Shown here piece by piece: positions 32,086-41,263 of a stretch of 64,000 nucleotides of DNA. The notes below the pieces were generated by a model, which ran no database searches, was not told the origin of the DNA, and saw only the letters and a list, made by a program, of their open reading frames with translations. The DNA is from Nonomuraea wenchangensis (GTDB lineage Bacteria > Actinomycetota > Actinomycetes > Streptosporangiales > Streptosporangiaceae). The stretch lies in assembly GCF_900111685.1 (NCBI RefSeq), contig NZ_FOHX01000002.1, positions 307,869 through 371,868 of the forward strand. Direction: 5' to 3'. The translations under genes were made by a program, and so were the position numbers. The first letter of the stretch is position 1. Each line of letters starts with the position of its first letter.

Positions 32086-34599
32086 GTGATCCCGGACGAC
32101 CTCGACCGCCTGGTGGACAAGCTGGACCTGGAGAGCAAGGTACGGCTGCTCACCGGAGCGACCGTGTGGCGCACGCCCGCCGAGCCCGCCATCGGACTGG
32201 AACCCATGGTGACCTCCGACGGCCCCGCCGGCGTACGCGGGGAAGGATGGGACGAGCGCCGGACCTCCCTGTCACTCCCCTCCGCCACCGCGCTCGCGGC
32301 CACCTGGGACGAGAGCCTGGCCCAGTCGATGGGCGAACTGCTGGCCGTCGAGGCACGGCGCAAGGGAGTGCACGTCGTCCTGGCCCCCACCCTGAACCTG
32401 CACCGTTCCCCCCTGGCCGGACGACACTTCGAGTGCTACTCCGAGGATCCGCTGCTGACCGGCCGCATCGGCGCGGCGGTGATCCGCGGCATCCAGTCGC
32501 GCGGGGTCGCGGCCACGGCCAAGCACTATGTGGCCAACGACTCCGAGACCGACCGGCTCACCCTCGATGCCCGCGTCGACGAGCGCACCCTGCGCGAGGT
32601 GTACCTGGCGCCCTTCGAAGCAGCCGTCCAGGCGGGGGTCTGGGTGGTGATGTCGGCGTACAACGGGGTCAACGGCGTCACCATGTCCGAGAACGAGCTG
32701 CTGGCCGAGCCGCTGAAGGGCGAGTGGGGGTTCGACGGGGTGGTGGTGTCGGACTGGGGAGCGGTGCGGTCGGCCGTCGCCTCCGCGCGTGCCGCCCAGG
32801 ACCTGGTCATGCCGGGCCCCGACGGGCCGTGGGGCGAAGCGCTGGTGGCGGCCGTCCGCGCCGGTAAGGTTCCGGAGCCGATGATCGACGACAAGGTGCG
32901 CCGCCTGCTCCGGCTGGCCGCCCGCGTCGGCGCGCTGCCCGGCTCCCCCGCGCCCTCCGCCTCTGCCGGGGACCTCACCACCCCCTCCACCCTGAGCCCC
33001 TCCGCCGGGGACCTCACCACCCCCTCCGCCCTGAGCCCCTCCGCCGGCAGTCCCACCACCGGGAGCGTCGATGATCGTCCGGATCGCGCTCTCCTGCGCC
33101 GTACGGTCGCCGCTTCGACCGTACTGCTGCGCAACGAGGGCGGCCTCCTCCCCCTCGTCCCAGCCCGACTGGCCCGCGTCGCCGTCATCGGGCCGCACGC
33201 CGCCAGGCCCCGTATCCAGGGCGGCGGGAGCGCGGGCGTCTACCCTGAATCCCTCGTCACTCCGCTCGCCGGCCTGCGCACCGCGCTGAACGGCCACGCC
33301 GAGGTGCACCACGCCACCGGCGTCGCCCTTGGCGGCTTGCCCGCCTCGCTCGACGTCGCCAACGCCCGGAATCCGCGTACCGGCGAGCCCGGGCTCCTGG
33401 TCCGCCTCCTCGACGCCGCGGGCGCCGAGATTCACGCCGAGCATCGCCTCACCGGCCGTCTTCCCGAACCGGAAGGACCGATCCACCGGGCCGCCGCCGT
33501 CGAGGTCAGAGCCCTCGTGCTGCCGGACCGCGCGGGCCCATGGGACGTGGCCGCCGCCGGATGGGGCCGCTTGGAGCTGACCGTGGACGGCCGCGTCATG
33601 ATCGACGAGACGGTCCCCCGGCACACCGATGACCCCGCCACCGTGCACCTGGCTCCGCCGTACCGTACGGAACGCGTCACCTTCGAAGCGGGCCGCCAGG
33701 TCGAGATCGTCATGCGCCGCGAGCTCGTCCCCGGCGGCGGGCGGGCCTGCGTGCTGGCCGCCGCCCCGGCTCCCGCGGACGCGGCGGCCGAGCTGGCCGC
33801 CGCGGTCGAGCTGGCCGGCTCATGCGAGGTGGCCATCGTCGTGGTGGGCACCACCGAGCAGGCCGAGAGCGAAGGCGTCGACCGGGAGACGCTCGCGCTG
33901 CCCGAGGGCCAGGACGAGCTGGTACGCGCCGTCGCCGCGGCCAACCCCGCGACTGTCGTGGTGGTCAACTCCGGCGGTCCCGTGGCGATGCCGTGGCGGA
34001 AGGAGGCGGCGGCCATCCTGGTGAGCTGGTTCCCGGGTGAGGAGGGCGGCAACGGCCTGGCGGACGTGCTGCTCGGCCGGGCCGAGCCGGGCGGGCGGCT
34101 GCCCACCACCTGGGCGGACCGGGCCCTGGCTCCGACCGTGCCGGAGCAGGGCGTGCTCGAGTACGCCGAAGGCCCGCACCTCGGCTACCGGGGCTGGCTG
34201 CGGGAGCAGGACTCGCCCGCGTACTGGTTCGGGCACGGTCTGGGCTACACGACCTGGGCGTACGAGGGGTTGTGGGCACCGGAGCGGGTCGCGCCCGATC
34301 GGCCGGTGCGGGTGCGCGTCACGCTGCGCAACACCGGCCGGCGGGCGGGCCGCGAGGTGGTCCAGGTGTACCTGGCCAGGCCGCAGGATCACGAGCGGCC
34401 GGTTCGGTGGCTGGCGGGGTTCGCCGCCGTGACGGCCGGTCCCGGCGAGCGGGTGGAGGCGGTCGTGGAGGTGCCGGCCAGGGCCTTCCAGCACTGGGCG
34501 GGCGCCTGGCGTACAGCCGAGGGCGAGGTGTCGGTGCTCGCCGGGCGCTCGGCCGCCGATCTCCCGTTGGAGGCGGTCATAACGGTCTCATACAGCTAG
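32086..34599 (+). CDS. GH3 beta-glucosidase (cytoplasmic, PA14-type insert)
   Basis: 837 residues, no signal peptide. The barrel domain has GVAATAKHYVANDSETDR and the nucleophile Asp223 in VVVSDWGAV. The alpha/beta sandwich carries VVGTTEQAESEGVDRETLAL, where the acid/base Glu is expected. A PA14-like insert (~residues 420-560) lies between, and an FnIII-like domain closes the protein. Residues ~293-321 are a Ser/Pro/Thr-rich loop of 13-residue repeats. It would hydrolyse imported beta-gluco-oligosaccharides. GTG 32086 follows AAGGA 13 nt after the DUF305 stop. Confidence 0.93.
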   Translation: MIPDDLDRLVDKLDLESKVRLLTGATVWRTPAEPAIGLEPMVTSDGPAGVRGEGWDERRTSLSLPSATALAATWDESLAQSMGELLAVEARRKGVHVVLAPTLNLHRSPLAGRHFECYSEDPLLTGRIGAAVIRGIQSRGVAATAKHYVANDSETDRLTLDARVDERTLREVYLAPFEAAVQAGVWVVMSAYNGVNGVTMSENELLAEPLKGEWGFDGVVVSDWGAVRSAVASARAAQDLVMPGPDGPWGEALVAAVRAGKVPEPMIDDKVRRLLRLAARVGALPGSPAPSASAGDLTTPSTLSPSAGDLTTPSALSPSAGSPTTGSVDDRPDRALLRRTVAASTVLLRNEGGLLPLVPARLARVAVIGPHAARPRIQGGGSAGVYPESLVTPLAGLRTALNGHAEVHHATGVALGGLPASLDVANARNPRTGEPGLLVRLLDAAGAEIHAEHRLTGRLPEPEGPIHRAAAVEVRALVLPDRAGPWDVAAAGWGRLELTVDGRVMIDETVPRHTDDPATVHLAPPYRTERVTFEAGRQVEIVMRRELVPGGGRACVLAAAPAPADAAAELAAAVELAGSCEVAIVVVGTTEQAESEGVDRETLALPEGQDELVRAVAAANPATVVVVNSGGPVAMPWRKEAAAILVSWFPGEEGGNGLADVLLGRAEPGGRLPTTWADRALAPTVPEQGVLEYAEGPHLGYRGWLREQDSPAYWFGHGLGYTTWAYEGLWAPERVAPDRPVRVRVTLRNTGRRAGREVVQVYLARPQDHERPVRWLAGFAAVTAGPGERVEAVVEVPARAFQHWAGAWRTAEGEVSVLAGRSAADLPLEAVITVSYS
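32962..33050 (+). repeat. 39-bp tandem repeat in the GH3 gene
   Basis: Two full units (32962-33000 and 33001-33039) and a partial third encode a Ser/Thr/Pro-rich 13-residue repeat in a surface loop after the barrel domain. Confidence 0.85.
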
Positions 34600-34612
34600 G
34601 AGAGCGCTCTCC
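34599..34612. promoter_or_regulatory. LacI operator 4, GGAGAGCGCTCTCC
   Basis: A perfect 14-bp palindrome that starts on the last base of the GH3 stop codon and lies 23 bp before the LacI gene, consistent with autoregulation. Confidence 0.8.
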
Positions 34613-34635
34613 AACCCGCATGTTATAAAGAGCGG

Positions 34636-35667
34636 GTGAAACAAGGGGGCTCTCCTACGCTGGAAGACGTGGCACGGGTAGCCGGCGTCTCCCGCGCCAC
34701 CGTCTCCCGGGTGATCAACGGCATCCGCAACGTCGATCCTGACATCCAGGCGACGGTGCTCCAGGCGATCGCCACCATCGGCTACGTCCCCAACCGCGCC
34801 GCCCGTTCCCTCGTCACCAGGCGCACCGGCGCGGTCGCCCTGGTGCTGTCCGGGGCGGGGGGCGACGAGGACCCGTCACCCAGCCCCATCCTCACCGACC
34901 CGTTCTTCGGCCGCGTCGTCGCCGGGATCATCAGTTTTCTGCGGCCGCGCGGCATCCACCCGGTGCTGATGTTCGCCGACACCGAACAGAGCCGCGCGGA
35001 GGTCGTGTCGTACCTGCGGCAGGGCGATGCCGACGGCGCGCTGCTGGTTTCCACGCACGCGGCCGACCCGCTGCCGGTGGAGCTGGTCGAGGCGGAGGTG
35101 CCCGCGGTGCTGTTCGCCCGGCCGACGGGCAGTGTCCCGATCAGCTACGTCGACCTCGACCACCGGGCCGGCGCCGCCCTGGCCGCCGACCGGCTCGTGG
35201 AGCTGGGGCGCCGCCGCGTCGCCAGCGTCTGCGGCCCGCTCGACGTGCCCGCCGCCCAGGCACGCCTGGCGGGATTCCAGGACGCGATGGCCAGGCACGG
35301 ACATGCCTACGTCCCCTACAGCGAGGGCGGTTTCACCTACGACAGCGGCGAAAGGGCCATGGAACGGCTCCTGGCCGAACGACCCGACCTCGACGGCGTG
35401 TTCGTCGCCAACGACCTGATGGCCCAAGGCGCGCTGCACGCGTTGCGCCACCACGGACGCTCCGTCCCCGAGGACGTGGCGGTGATCGGCTTCGACGACA
35501 GCAGCGCCGCGACCGCCTGCCGCCCACCCCTCACGACCATCCGGCACCCGGTCGAGGACATGGCCGCCGAGATGGCGCGCCTCCTGCTCGACCACATCGA
35601 CGAGCCGGGCCGTACGCCCAGGTCCGTCATCTTCGAGCCCGCCTTGATCGTCCGCGCCTCCGGCTGA
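34636..35667 (+). CDS. LacI-family transcriptional regulator
   Basis: 343 residues. The N-terminal helix-turn-helix is TLEDVARVAGVSRATVSRVI with the hinge helix NRAARSLVTRR; the periplasmic-binding-like sensor domain covers the rest (ILTDPFFGRVVAGIISFLRP, GVFVANDLMAQGALHALRHH, VIGFDDSSAAT). It is the last gene of the operon beginning at 29828 and the probable reader of the four GGAGAGCGCTCTCC palindromes. Inducer probably an oligosaccharide from the polymer degraded by the locus. Confidence 0.95.
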   Translation: MKQGGSPTLEDVARVAGVSRATVSRVINGIRNVDPDIQATVLQAIATIGYVPNRAARSLVTRRTGAVALVLSGAGGDEDPSPSPILTDPFFGRVVAGIISFLRPRGIHPVLMFADTEQSRAEVVSYLRQGDADGALLVSTHAADPLPVELVEAEVPAVLFARPTGSVPISYVDLDHRAGAALAADRLVELGRRRVASVCGPLDVPAAQARLAGFQDAMARHGHAYVPYSEGGFTYDSGERAMERLLAERPDLDGVFVANDLMAQGALHALRHHGRSVPEDVAVIGFDDSSAATACRPPLTTIRHPVEDMAAEMARLLLDHIDEPGRTPRSVIFEPALIVRASG

Positions 35668-35769
35668 CAGCAGATGGGTGGTGTCCGCGGCCCTGCGGTT
35701 CGGCCAGGAAGCTCAGACGGGCCCGGGAAACGCATCTCGCCGAAGAGCTGACAGTCGGATCAAGCATCC

Positions 35770-35808
35770 GGCCCCGTATTCGCCGACTGCTCGCGGCGAG
35801 GCGGGGCC
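35770..35808. terminator. Stem-loop terminator
   Basis: An outer stem GGCCCCG/CGGGGCC encloses an inner stem CGCCG/CGGCG, about 100 nt after the LacI stop. The rest of the 340-bp gap 35668-36008 shows no gene. Confidence 0.65.
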
Positions 35809-36008
35809 GCTGCTCTTCCGCAGCAGTCCGAGCCATGCACTGGGGCTGCGGATGATCGTTCCCGAAGCCCTCGTCAATACGCAGAATTCGGTGGAGATAG
35901 CGACGTATCAAATTGTGCGTTCGGCGGATCGTCCCTCGTGAAGCGTACTCCGGCAGGACCACGTAGCGGATAGCTCCGGAATGGCCCGCCTTCCCGCAGG
36001 GGGTGCTT

Positions 36009-36464
36009 GTGTCCGAACAGCGCACCACGTACGAACTCATCGAGGCAGTGGTCGCCAGGCTCAAGCCCGACGAGGTGGAGCTCCTGCCCGACCTTTGGGC
36101 CGCCTATGTCGACCATCCCGACCCTGAGCACGCGGGGGAACGGCTTCTCGGCTCGGGAATTCTGGCCGAGGTCGCCGGCTGGGCGCCGATCGTTGTCTCC
36201 TTCGTCGGCGGAGCCGTACTGGAGGCGCTCAAAGAGGAAATCACGGAGCGTACCCGCGGCGTGTTCGGGTGGAGAGCCAGGCGCAAGGCCAAGCGGCAAG
36301 CCCTCACTGAACCGCTCACGCTGAACGACGAGCAGCGCCGCATGATCCGTGCGGCCATACTGTCTCGCGCCCGTGCGATCAAAATGTCACCTGAGCGGGC
36401 ACAGCTCCTCAGCGACGCGGTCGCCGGGGAGCTCCAGCGCGAAAGCGAGTCTCAGGGACCGTGA
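36009..36464 (+). CDS. Small protein of unknown function, first gene of an M48 protease operon
   Basis: 151 residues from GTG 36009 (AGGGGG upstream). Not recognised. Residues ~1-45 are acidic and helical (ELIEAVVARLKPDEVELLPD). A hydrophobic segment at ~50-72 (APIVVSFVGGAVLEAL) is followed by a strongly basic stretch (RARRKAKRQ) and a helical C-terminus (DEQRRMIRAAILSRARAIKM). This looks like a membrane-associated adaptor. The next gene starts inside its stop codon (GTGA). Confidence 0.8.
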   Translation: MSEQRTTYELIEAVVARLKPDEVELLPDLWAAYVDHPDPEHAGERLLGSGILAEVAGWAPIVVSFVGGAVLEALKEEITERTRGVFGWRARRKAKRQALTEPLTLNDEQRRMIRAAILSRARAIKMSPERAQLLSDAVAGELQRESESQGP

Positions 36465-38404
36465 GCGCACCCCCCGACCCATTTGCCCTGCCCCCGCCCA
36501 GCACCTCCCGGCTGCGGTTGCTGTTCCTCACCGTAGGGGCGGGCGCGTTTTTCGCCGGCTACTGGTTCCTGGTGCTTGCGCGGGACAACTGGGGCGCAGC
36601 GAATCGGGCGTGCGCTCAGCTGCCCGAAGTGGCCGACTTCCTCGACTGCTCGACCAGGATCCTCGTACTGCAGGCGTTGGTTCCACTCGCCGGTCCCGCT
36701 CTTGTGGCGATGCTGGTGCTGCTGGCCCAGGTGGCCGCGCCGTCCGTGATCACCCTCCGGTACGGCGCGAAGCGGCTCGAACCGTGGCCCGTCGCCTTCC
36801 AGCAGACTGTCGAGGCCGCGGACTTGCGCAGTCCGCCCGTGCTCATGCTCAGCGATCGGGGCATGCTGCCCTGGATGTTCACGTACGGTAGACGCCCGCA
36901 CCATCGCATCATGCTCGCCCGCTCCATCCGCTCCTACGCCAAGACCGACCCTTCCCTGGTCACCGCGACGCTTGCCCACGAACTCGGTCACCTGCGCAAT
37001 CGGGACGTGGACCGTACCTACCTCGGCTTGTTCGCTGTCACCGGCTTCGCGCTGCTGGCGGCCGTGCCGATGGTATGGTCTGCCACCACCACGCTCGACC
37101 TGGCCCCCGCGCTCGCCGTCGCCTGGCGTACGGCGGTGATTTGCCTGCTGGTCACAACGACCTTCACGGCCGTGATCAGGACCCGCGAGCACGACGCGGA
37201 CCTGCGCGCAGGCCAGTTCAGGCGCGAGGACATCCTCGGCCTGCTGTCCACGGGCCGCCAGGAACAGCGCCGGCTGCTGCGGCTCCACCCGCGGCTCGAC
37301 GAGCGGCTCAAGGCGCTGCGCGATCCCGGGAGGCTGCTGCGCCCCTCGATCGCCGAGGCTGTGACGGCGGGGATCGCCGCCGGTGTCATCGTCACCGAAT
37401 TAGGCGTGATCCTGCACACTGTCCTCCCCGTGCCTCCCTTGGTCGCGTACTGGGCCGCCGGCTTCGTGGTCGCCATGCCGGTCACGGGGGTCGCCGGGCT
37501 CGGCGTGTGGCGGGGCGCCCTTGTCCGGCCATTCGCCGTAGGGCGGGCGCTCGCGGCAGGCTTCGCGTTCGGGGCCGGGCTGCTGGTGGGGGCGGTCCTG
37601 GCGCCCAGGACGAGCGTGCAGTGGAGCCGGTGGCTTGCCGGCGCGCCCGACCAGGCAGCTGTCATCGGCCCTGGTCAAATCCCGCCCGGTACGGCGATCT
37701 GGATGGCGGCCGCGATTCTCCTCCTGACCACGGCGGTCTTCGGCTGGTTGGCGCTGGCTGCCATTGCCTGGCTCCCACGGTCGGGGCCCCGCGCGTGGCG
37801 GTACGCGGCCCCCTTCACCGCGGTGCTTTTCGGGGTGGTCATGGGCATGTGGTTCGTCGCGGCGCGGCTGGCGGCGTCCGAACGATGGAGCCCGCAGAGC
37901 GTCGCCGCCCTAGTGATCACTCCTCAAGTCGCAGTCGTGCTCTCGGCGCTCACTGTGATCGCCCTGTTGGCTCTGTGGCCGCTCGCCCGCAGGGCGCCCT
38001 TCTATGCGGTGGCGGCCACGGTGATCGCCGCGGCTCTGCTGCCGTCGTACCTGGCTCTGTCCTCCAACCCCATCCAGGTGACGGCCACCGTCCGGCAAGC
38101 GGCCCTGCCTGATTCCACCCAGGCCGGAGCGATCTGCCTCGGCCTGTACATCTCCGGCGTCGGTGTCTACGGCAACCCCGGCGATCATGGCGCGAGGCAA
38201 CGGCTCGGCCGGCTGCTCCGCGCCGCTGATGACACGCTCCTGAACGAGATCGGCGAGATGTTCCTGCGCAGCGCGAGCACCGGGTCGCAGGACCTGGCGG
38301 CCTTGGCCTGGACCGCCTTCGTCAGGCGCTGCGACCACCTGAACCGCTACCACGACAAAGCCGTGTCCGATCTCCCACCCCCGTTTCCCACTGAAGGTTG
38401 GTGA
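36461..38404 (+). CDS. Polytopic M48-family metalloprotease
   Basis: 647 residues. Two N-terminal membrane spans precede the zinc site HELGH at 173-177; the third ligand is probably Glu243 in TREHDADLRAG, the typical M48 pattern. About nine more hydrophobic segments follow, many more than HtpX-type proteases have. A soluble C-terminal tail of ~100 residues contains a Cys pair. Its genes are coupled on both sides by GTGA overlaps, suggesting a stable complex or a pathway with the small upstream protein and the secreted downstream one. Substrate unknown; membrane-protein quality control or regulated proteolysis are the likely options. Confidence 0.88.
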   Translation: MSAPPDPFALPPPSTSRLRLLFLTVGAGAFFAGYWFLVLARDNWGAANRACAQLPEVADFLDCSTRILVLQALVPLAGPALVAMLVLLAQVAAPSVITLRYGAKRLEPWPVAFQQTVEAADLRSPPVLMLSDRGMLPWMFTYGRRPHHRIMLARSIRSYAKTDPSLVTATLAHELGHLRNRDVDRTYLGLFAVTGFALLAAVPMVWSATTTLDLAPALAVAWRTAVICLLVTTTFTAVIRTREHDADLRAGQFRREDILGLLSTGRQEQRRLLRLHPRLDERLKALRDPGRLLRPSIAEAVTAGIAAGVIVTELGVILHTVLPVPPLVAYWAAGFVVAMPVTGVAGLGVWRGALVRPFAVGRALAAGFAFGAGLLVGAVLAPRTSVQWSRWLAGAPDQAAVIGPGQIPPGTAIWMAAAILLLTTAVFGWLALAAIAWLPRSGPRAWRYAAPFTAVLFGVVMGMWFVAARLAASERWSPQSVAALVITPQVAVVLSALTVIALLALWPLARRAPFYAVAATVIAAALLPSYLALSSNPIQVTATVRQAALPDSTQAGAICLGLYISGVGVYGNPGDHGARQRLGRLLRAADDTLLNEIGEMFLRSASTGSQDLAALAWTAFVRRCDHLNRYHDKAVSDLPPPFPTEGW

Positions 38405-39048
38405 ACCAGATGCCACTCGGTCGGCTGCTCCTCGTCGCCAGCATGACTCTCGCCCTCCTCACCGGCACCGCCCAGGCCAGCACGCTCCCGCCGCTGAGCC
38501 GTGGCCTCCTCACCACCGCCGATCTGCCGAAGGGCTATTACGCCTGGACCGCCGAATACCAGGCATACAGCGCCAGCAGCAACCCCGCCTGCTCGAAGAC
38601 CATGGACGAGCTGGAGTTCAGCACACCCAGGTTCCGCGGCGTCGAATACGCCCGAGCCGTCTTCGCCAAGGGTGATCTCGGTCCTTGGGTCCTGGAGAAC
38701 CTGCGCCGGTATCCCAATGAGGCCACGGCCGACCACGACTTCACCCGCATCCTCAACGTCCTGAGCGGCTGCTCCTCCTTCAGCCAGACCTACACAGGCC
38801 GGGATCCTGCGGTCATCACGGTGACGCTCACGCCCATTCGTATGACCAAGGTCGGCTCGCGGAGCAAGGCCATCTGGGTCACCGCCAAGTCCAACGGCAC
38901 GTGGACGTACGGTGAGATCCTGATACTGGCCAGGGTCCGGGGAACCTTCATGATCCTTTCCCAGCTCGGCTTCAAGAAGCCCTCGTCGAACGCCGCCCAG
39001 GCGATCGCGGACCGGGCCGGAGCCAAGATGCGCAAGGTGGCCGGCTGA
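38401..39048 (+). CDS. Secreted protein of unknown function (sensor-domain-like)
   Basis: 215 residues from GTG 38401, overlapping the M48 stop (GTGA); ATG 38410 or TTG 38398 are possible alternatives. A signal peptide (LGRLLLVASMTLALLTGTAQ-A) is followed by a mature domain of ~185 residues with two cysteines (NPACSKTM, LSGCSSF) and an alternating alpha/beta pattern similar to the extracytoplasmic domains of mycobacterial PknH-type kinases and related lipoproteins. It may be a partner or substrate of the M48 protease. Similarity is by impression only. Confidence 0.75.
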   Translation: MNQMPLGRLLLVASMTLALLTGTAQASTLPPLSRGLLTTADLPKGYYAWTAEYQAYSASSNPACSKTMDELEFSTPRFRGVEYARAVFAKGDLGPWVLENLRRYPNEATADHDFTRILNVLSGCSSFSQTYTGRDPAVITVTLTPIRMTKVGSRSKAIWVTAKSNGTWTYGEILILARVRGTFMILSQLGFKKPSSNAAQAIADRAGAKMRKVAG

Positions 39049-39599
39049 CAGCGGACGAGACCCATCCAGAGCCAGCCGGCCGGCTCCGATCCGTTCGAGC
39101 TCGAACAGCGCCGCGACGGACAGCACCGATTCCGCCGGACGCCTCGGCAGCGCCAGCGGCACATGCTCGTTCCGCTCCGGCTCGACCGTCGGCGGTCGAC
39201 GCCATCCTCGGCGGGCGGTGAACGGCGTGACCTCGGGCACTTCGTACGCGAAGGTCTGACAGGATGCCATGTTCGCCGCGCCGCGGGTCATAGGGCGCTT
39301 GGCCGGGCTTGAGTGCCAACCCCACCTGACAGACTTGCCGCAGGCCGCTCCACTTCCGTTCGCCGCGGCCATCGGCCGGGTGAGCAGCCTTCCCGGGGCG
39401 CACGGTGACGGTGGCGACGGTGGCGGCCACCTGATCGCGCCGCGACCACGACCAGGAGGCGACTCCCCCATCGGCGATGCGCGCCTCCTGCGGCACTCCA
39501 CGATCGAAACGCGGCGAACATGACGGTCAGGGACCCAGCCGACAGCGCTGACAGAGGGCTGACCAGGGTGTCTCGCCGAACTCGCGGTTGCGGCGTTGC
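39049..39599. other. Intergenic stretch of 551 bp with one possible gene remnant
   Basis: On the minus strand from ATG 39267 an open frame reads MASCQTFAYEVPEVTPFTAR and continues with a plausible, protein-like sequence (SVLSVAALFELERIGAGRLA) for about 75 residues before running antisense into the secreted-protein gene. I do not recognise it and take it as a possible truncated gene. Nothing else is visible. Confidence 0.3.
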
Positions 39600-40490
39600 T
39601 CATCCGGTGGTGGCGCCCAGGTCGTGGACGGTCTGGGCGAAGGCGCGGACAAGGTCGTTCTCGGTCTCGGTCTGCCACACCGGGGCGTACGTCAGGGGCG
39701 GCATGTCGGGGATGGGCAGCCAGCGGAGGTGGGGCATCGACCAATACCGGGTGACATGGGCGGGAAAGGTGTGGACGATCTCGCCGGTGCCGACGAGATC
39801 GATCAGTTCGTCGGCGTCGGTGATCAAGGCGATGCGTTCGATCGTCTGCCCGCGCGGGGTGTGGGAGGGCAGGTAGCTGTCCTGCCAGTAGTCCGGCATG
39901 TCGGTTGCGATGGCGTGCTGGAAGTCACCGAGCGCCTCCAGCGGGATCGAGGACCGTCCGGCCGGTTCGTGGGCGCCGGAGACGGCGAGCACCCGGCGGT
40001 CGGTGAGCAGCGACGGGCCTACGGTCAGGTCGGGTTCTTCCACGGGCAGCCAGGCGATCAGGACGTCCATCTCCCCGTCGCGGAGAGCGGCGAACGGATC
40101 GATGAAGGGGGCGCGGCGTAGCTGAAGTTCCCATTGCGGGTGCCGCGCGCGGAATGCCTGCCAGTACGGGTGGAAGTCGTGGACGTTGAAGGGCAGCATG
40201 CCCACGCGCAGGCGCGCCGTGATGCCTCGAGAGGCCATCCGGGCGCGTTCAAGGCTTTGCTGCAGCCCCGAGTAGACCGGTCGTAGGTCGTCGCGCAACT
40301 GCCGTCCGACTGGGGTCAGGCGGACCTGGCGGCGGTTGGAGCGGTCGAACAACGGGCTGCCGATACGGCGTTCCTGCTGGCTGATGGCCTGGCTGACCCT
40401 GGCCTGGGACACGTGGAGCCGGGTGGCGGTCCGGCCGAAGTGCAACTCCTCGGCCAGAGTCAGGAAGATCTCGATATCCCGAATCTCCAC
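39600..40490 (-). CDS. LysR-family transcriptional regulator
   Basis: 296 residues, usual length. The N-terminal helix-turn-helix reads FLTLAEELHFGRTATRLHVS then QARVSQAISQQERRIG, followed by the effector domain (LRVGMLPFNVHDFHPYWQAF). It is divergent from the broken hemerythrin/carboxymuconolactone gene at 40636, so its original target is probably damaged. The AT-rich spacer (40491-40635) has ATAA/TTAT halves at ~40508-40523 that could be a LysR site. Confidence 0.92.
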   Translation of the reverse strand: MEIRDIEIFLTLAEELHFGRTATRLHVSQARVSQAISQQERRIGSPLFDRSNRRQVRLTPVGRQLRDDLRPVYSGLQQSLERARMASRGITARLRVGMLPFNVHDFHPYWQAFRARHPQWELQLRRAPFIDPFAALRDGEMDVLIAWLPVEEPDLTVGPSLLTDRRVLAVSGAHEPAGRSSIPLEALGDFQHAIATDMPDYWQDSYLPSHTPRGQTIERIALITDADELIDLVGTGEIVHTFPAHVTRYWSMPHLRWLPIPDMPPLTYAPVWQTETENDLVRAFAQTVHDLGATTG

Positions 40491-40635
40491 TTAATCCTCA
40501 TTTACCTCATAAGTCCCACGTTATCGAATCATACGAAATCTCGCGTTGATGCCGCCGCGCGACCGCTCCAAGGTAGGAGACGTCCGAAACCGCACACGAG
40601 GGTGGTGCCGGAGCTGACCCCCGAAGGAGAAGGCC

Positions 40636-41158
40636 GTGAGCGCGACGCTCGACATGACGACGATGTACGCGATGCATGACGCGCTGCGTCGCGCGGCTGA
40701 GTACCTGGCCAGGGTCACCGCTCGGGTCGACGGCGCCCCCGCGCGGTCCTGCGCACCGCGGCCGGCTGGGACCTGCTCAAGACAGCCCTGCACCGCCATC
40801 GACCAGGTCATCGAGGCGATCGGCGCGGCACTGGCCCACCCCGAGATCGGCATGGACCGGTTTACCGGCCTCACCGGCCACCTCCGGCGCCGACGAGGAC
40901 AAGATCGCGGCCGTGGCCGCCTGGCAAGAGGCCCCGTACTTCTCCAGCGCCGAGCGGGCCGCACTGTCCTTGGCCGAGCACGTCGCCCGGGTCGCCGACC
41001 GCTCCGGCGAGGCCGTCCCCGACTCCCTCTGGGACGAGATCGCCGACCACTTCTCCGAGGCGGAGATCTCCGGCCTCCTCATGAGCATCGGCATCACCAA
41101 CCTCTTCAACCGCCTCAACGCCACCGTCAAGGAGCCGGCCGGCCAGAGGTGGGGCTAG
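40636..41158 (+). pseudogene. Chimeric pseudogene: hemerythrin-like N-part fused to carboxymuconolactone decarboxylase C-part
   Basis: GTG 40636 opens MSATLDMTTMYAMHDALRRA, a hemerythrin-domain start. Near 40740 the frame shifts (VLRTAAGWDLLKTALHRH is in another frame), the HHTxED metal region is missing, and IDQVIEAIGAALAHPEIGMD returns in the first frame. From ~40880 a third change brings in ADEDKIAAVAAWQEAPYFSS then SLAEHVARVADRSGEAVPDS, the C-terminal half of a carboxymuconolactone decarboxylase without its CxxC half. At least two deletions must have joined two neighbouring genes. Confidence 0.75.
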
Positions 41159-41263
41159 GACCGTCCTCAGGCAGGGCGAGGAGTAGTGAGCATCGCGCTC
41201 GCGATCGGTTTCAGCGGCGCACACCCATGCACCGCATTACCTTCCATACATAAGGAGCAAGAC

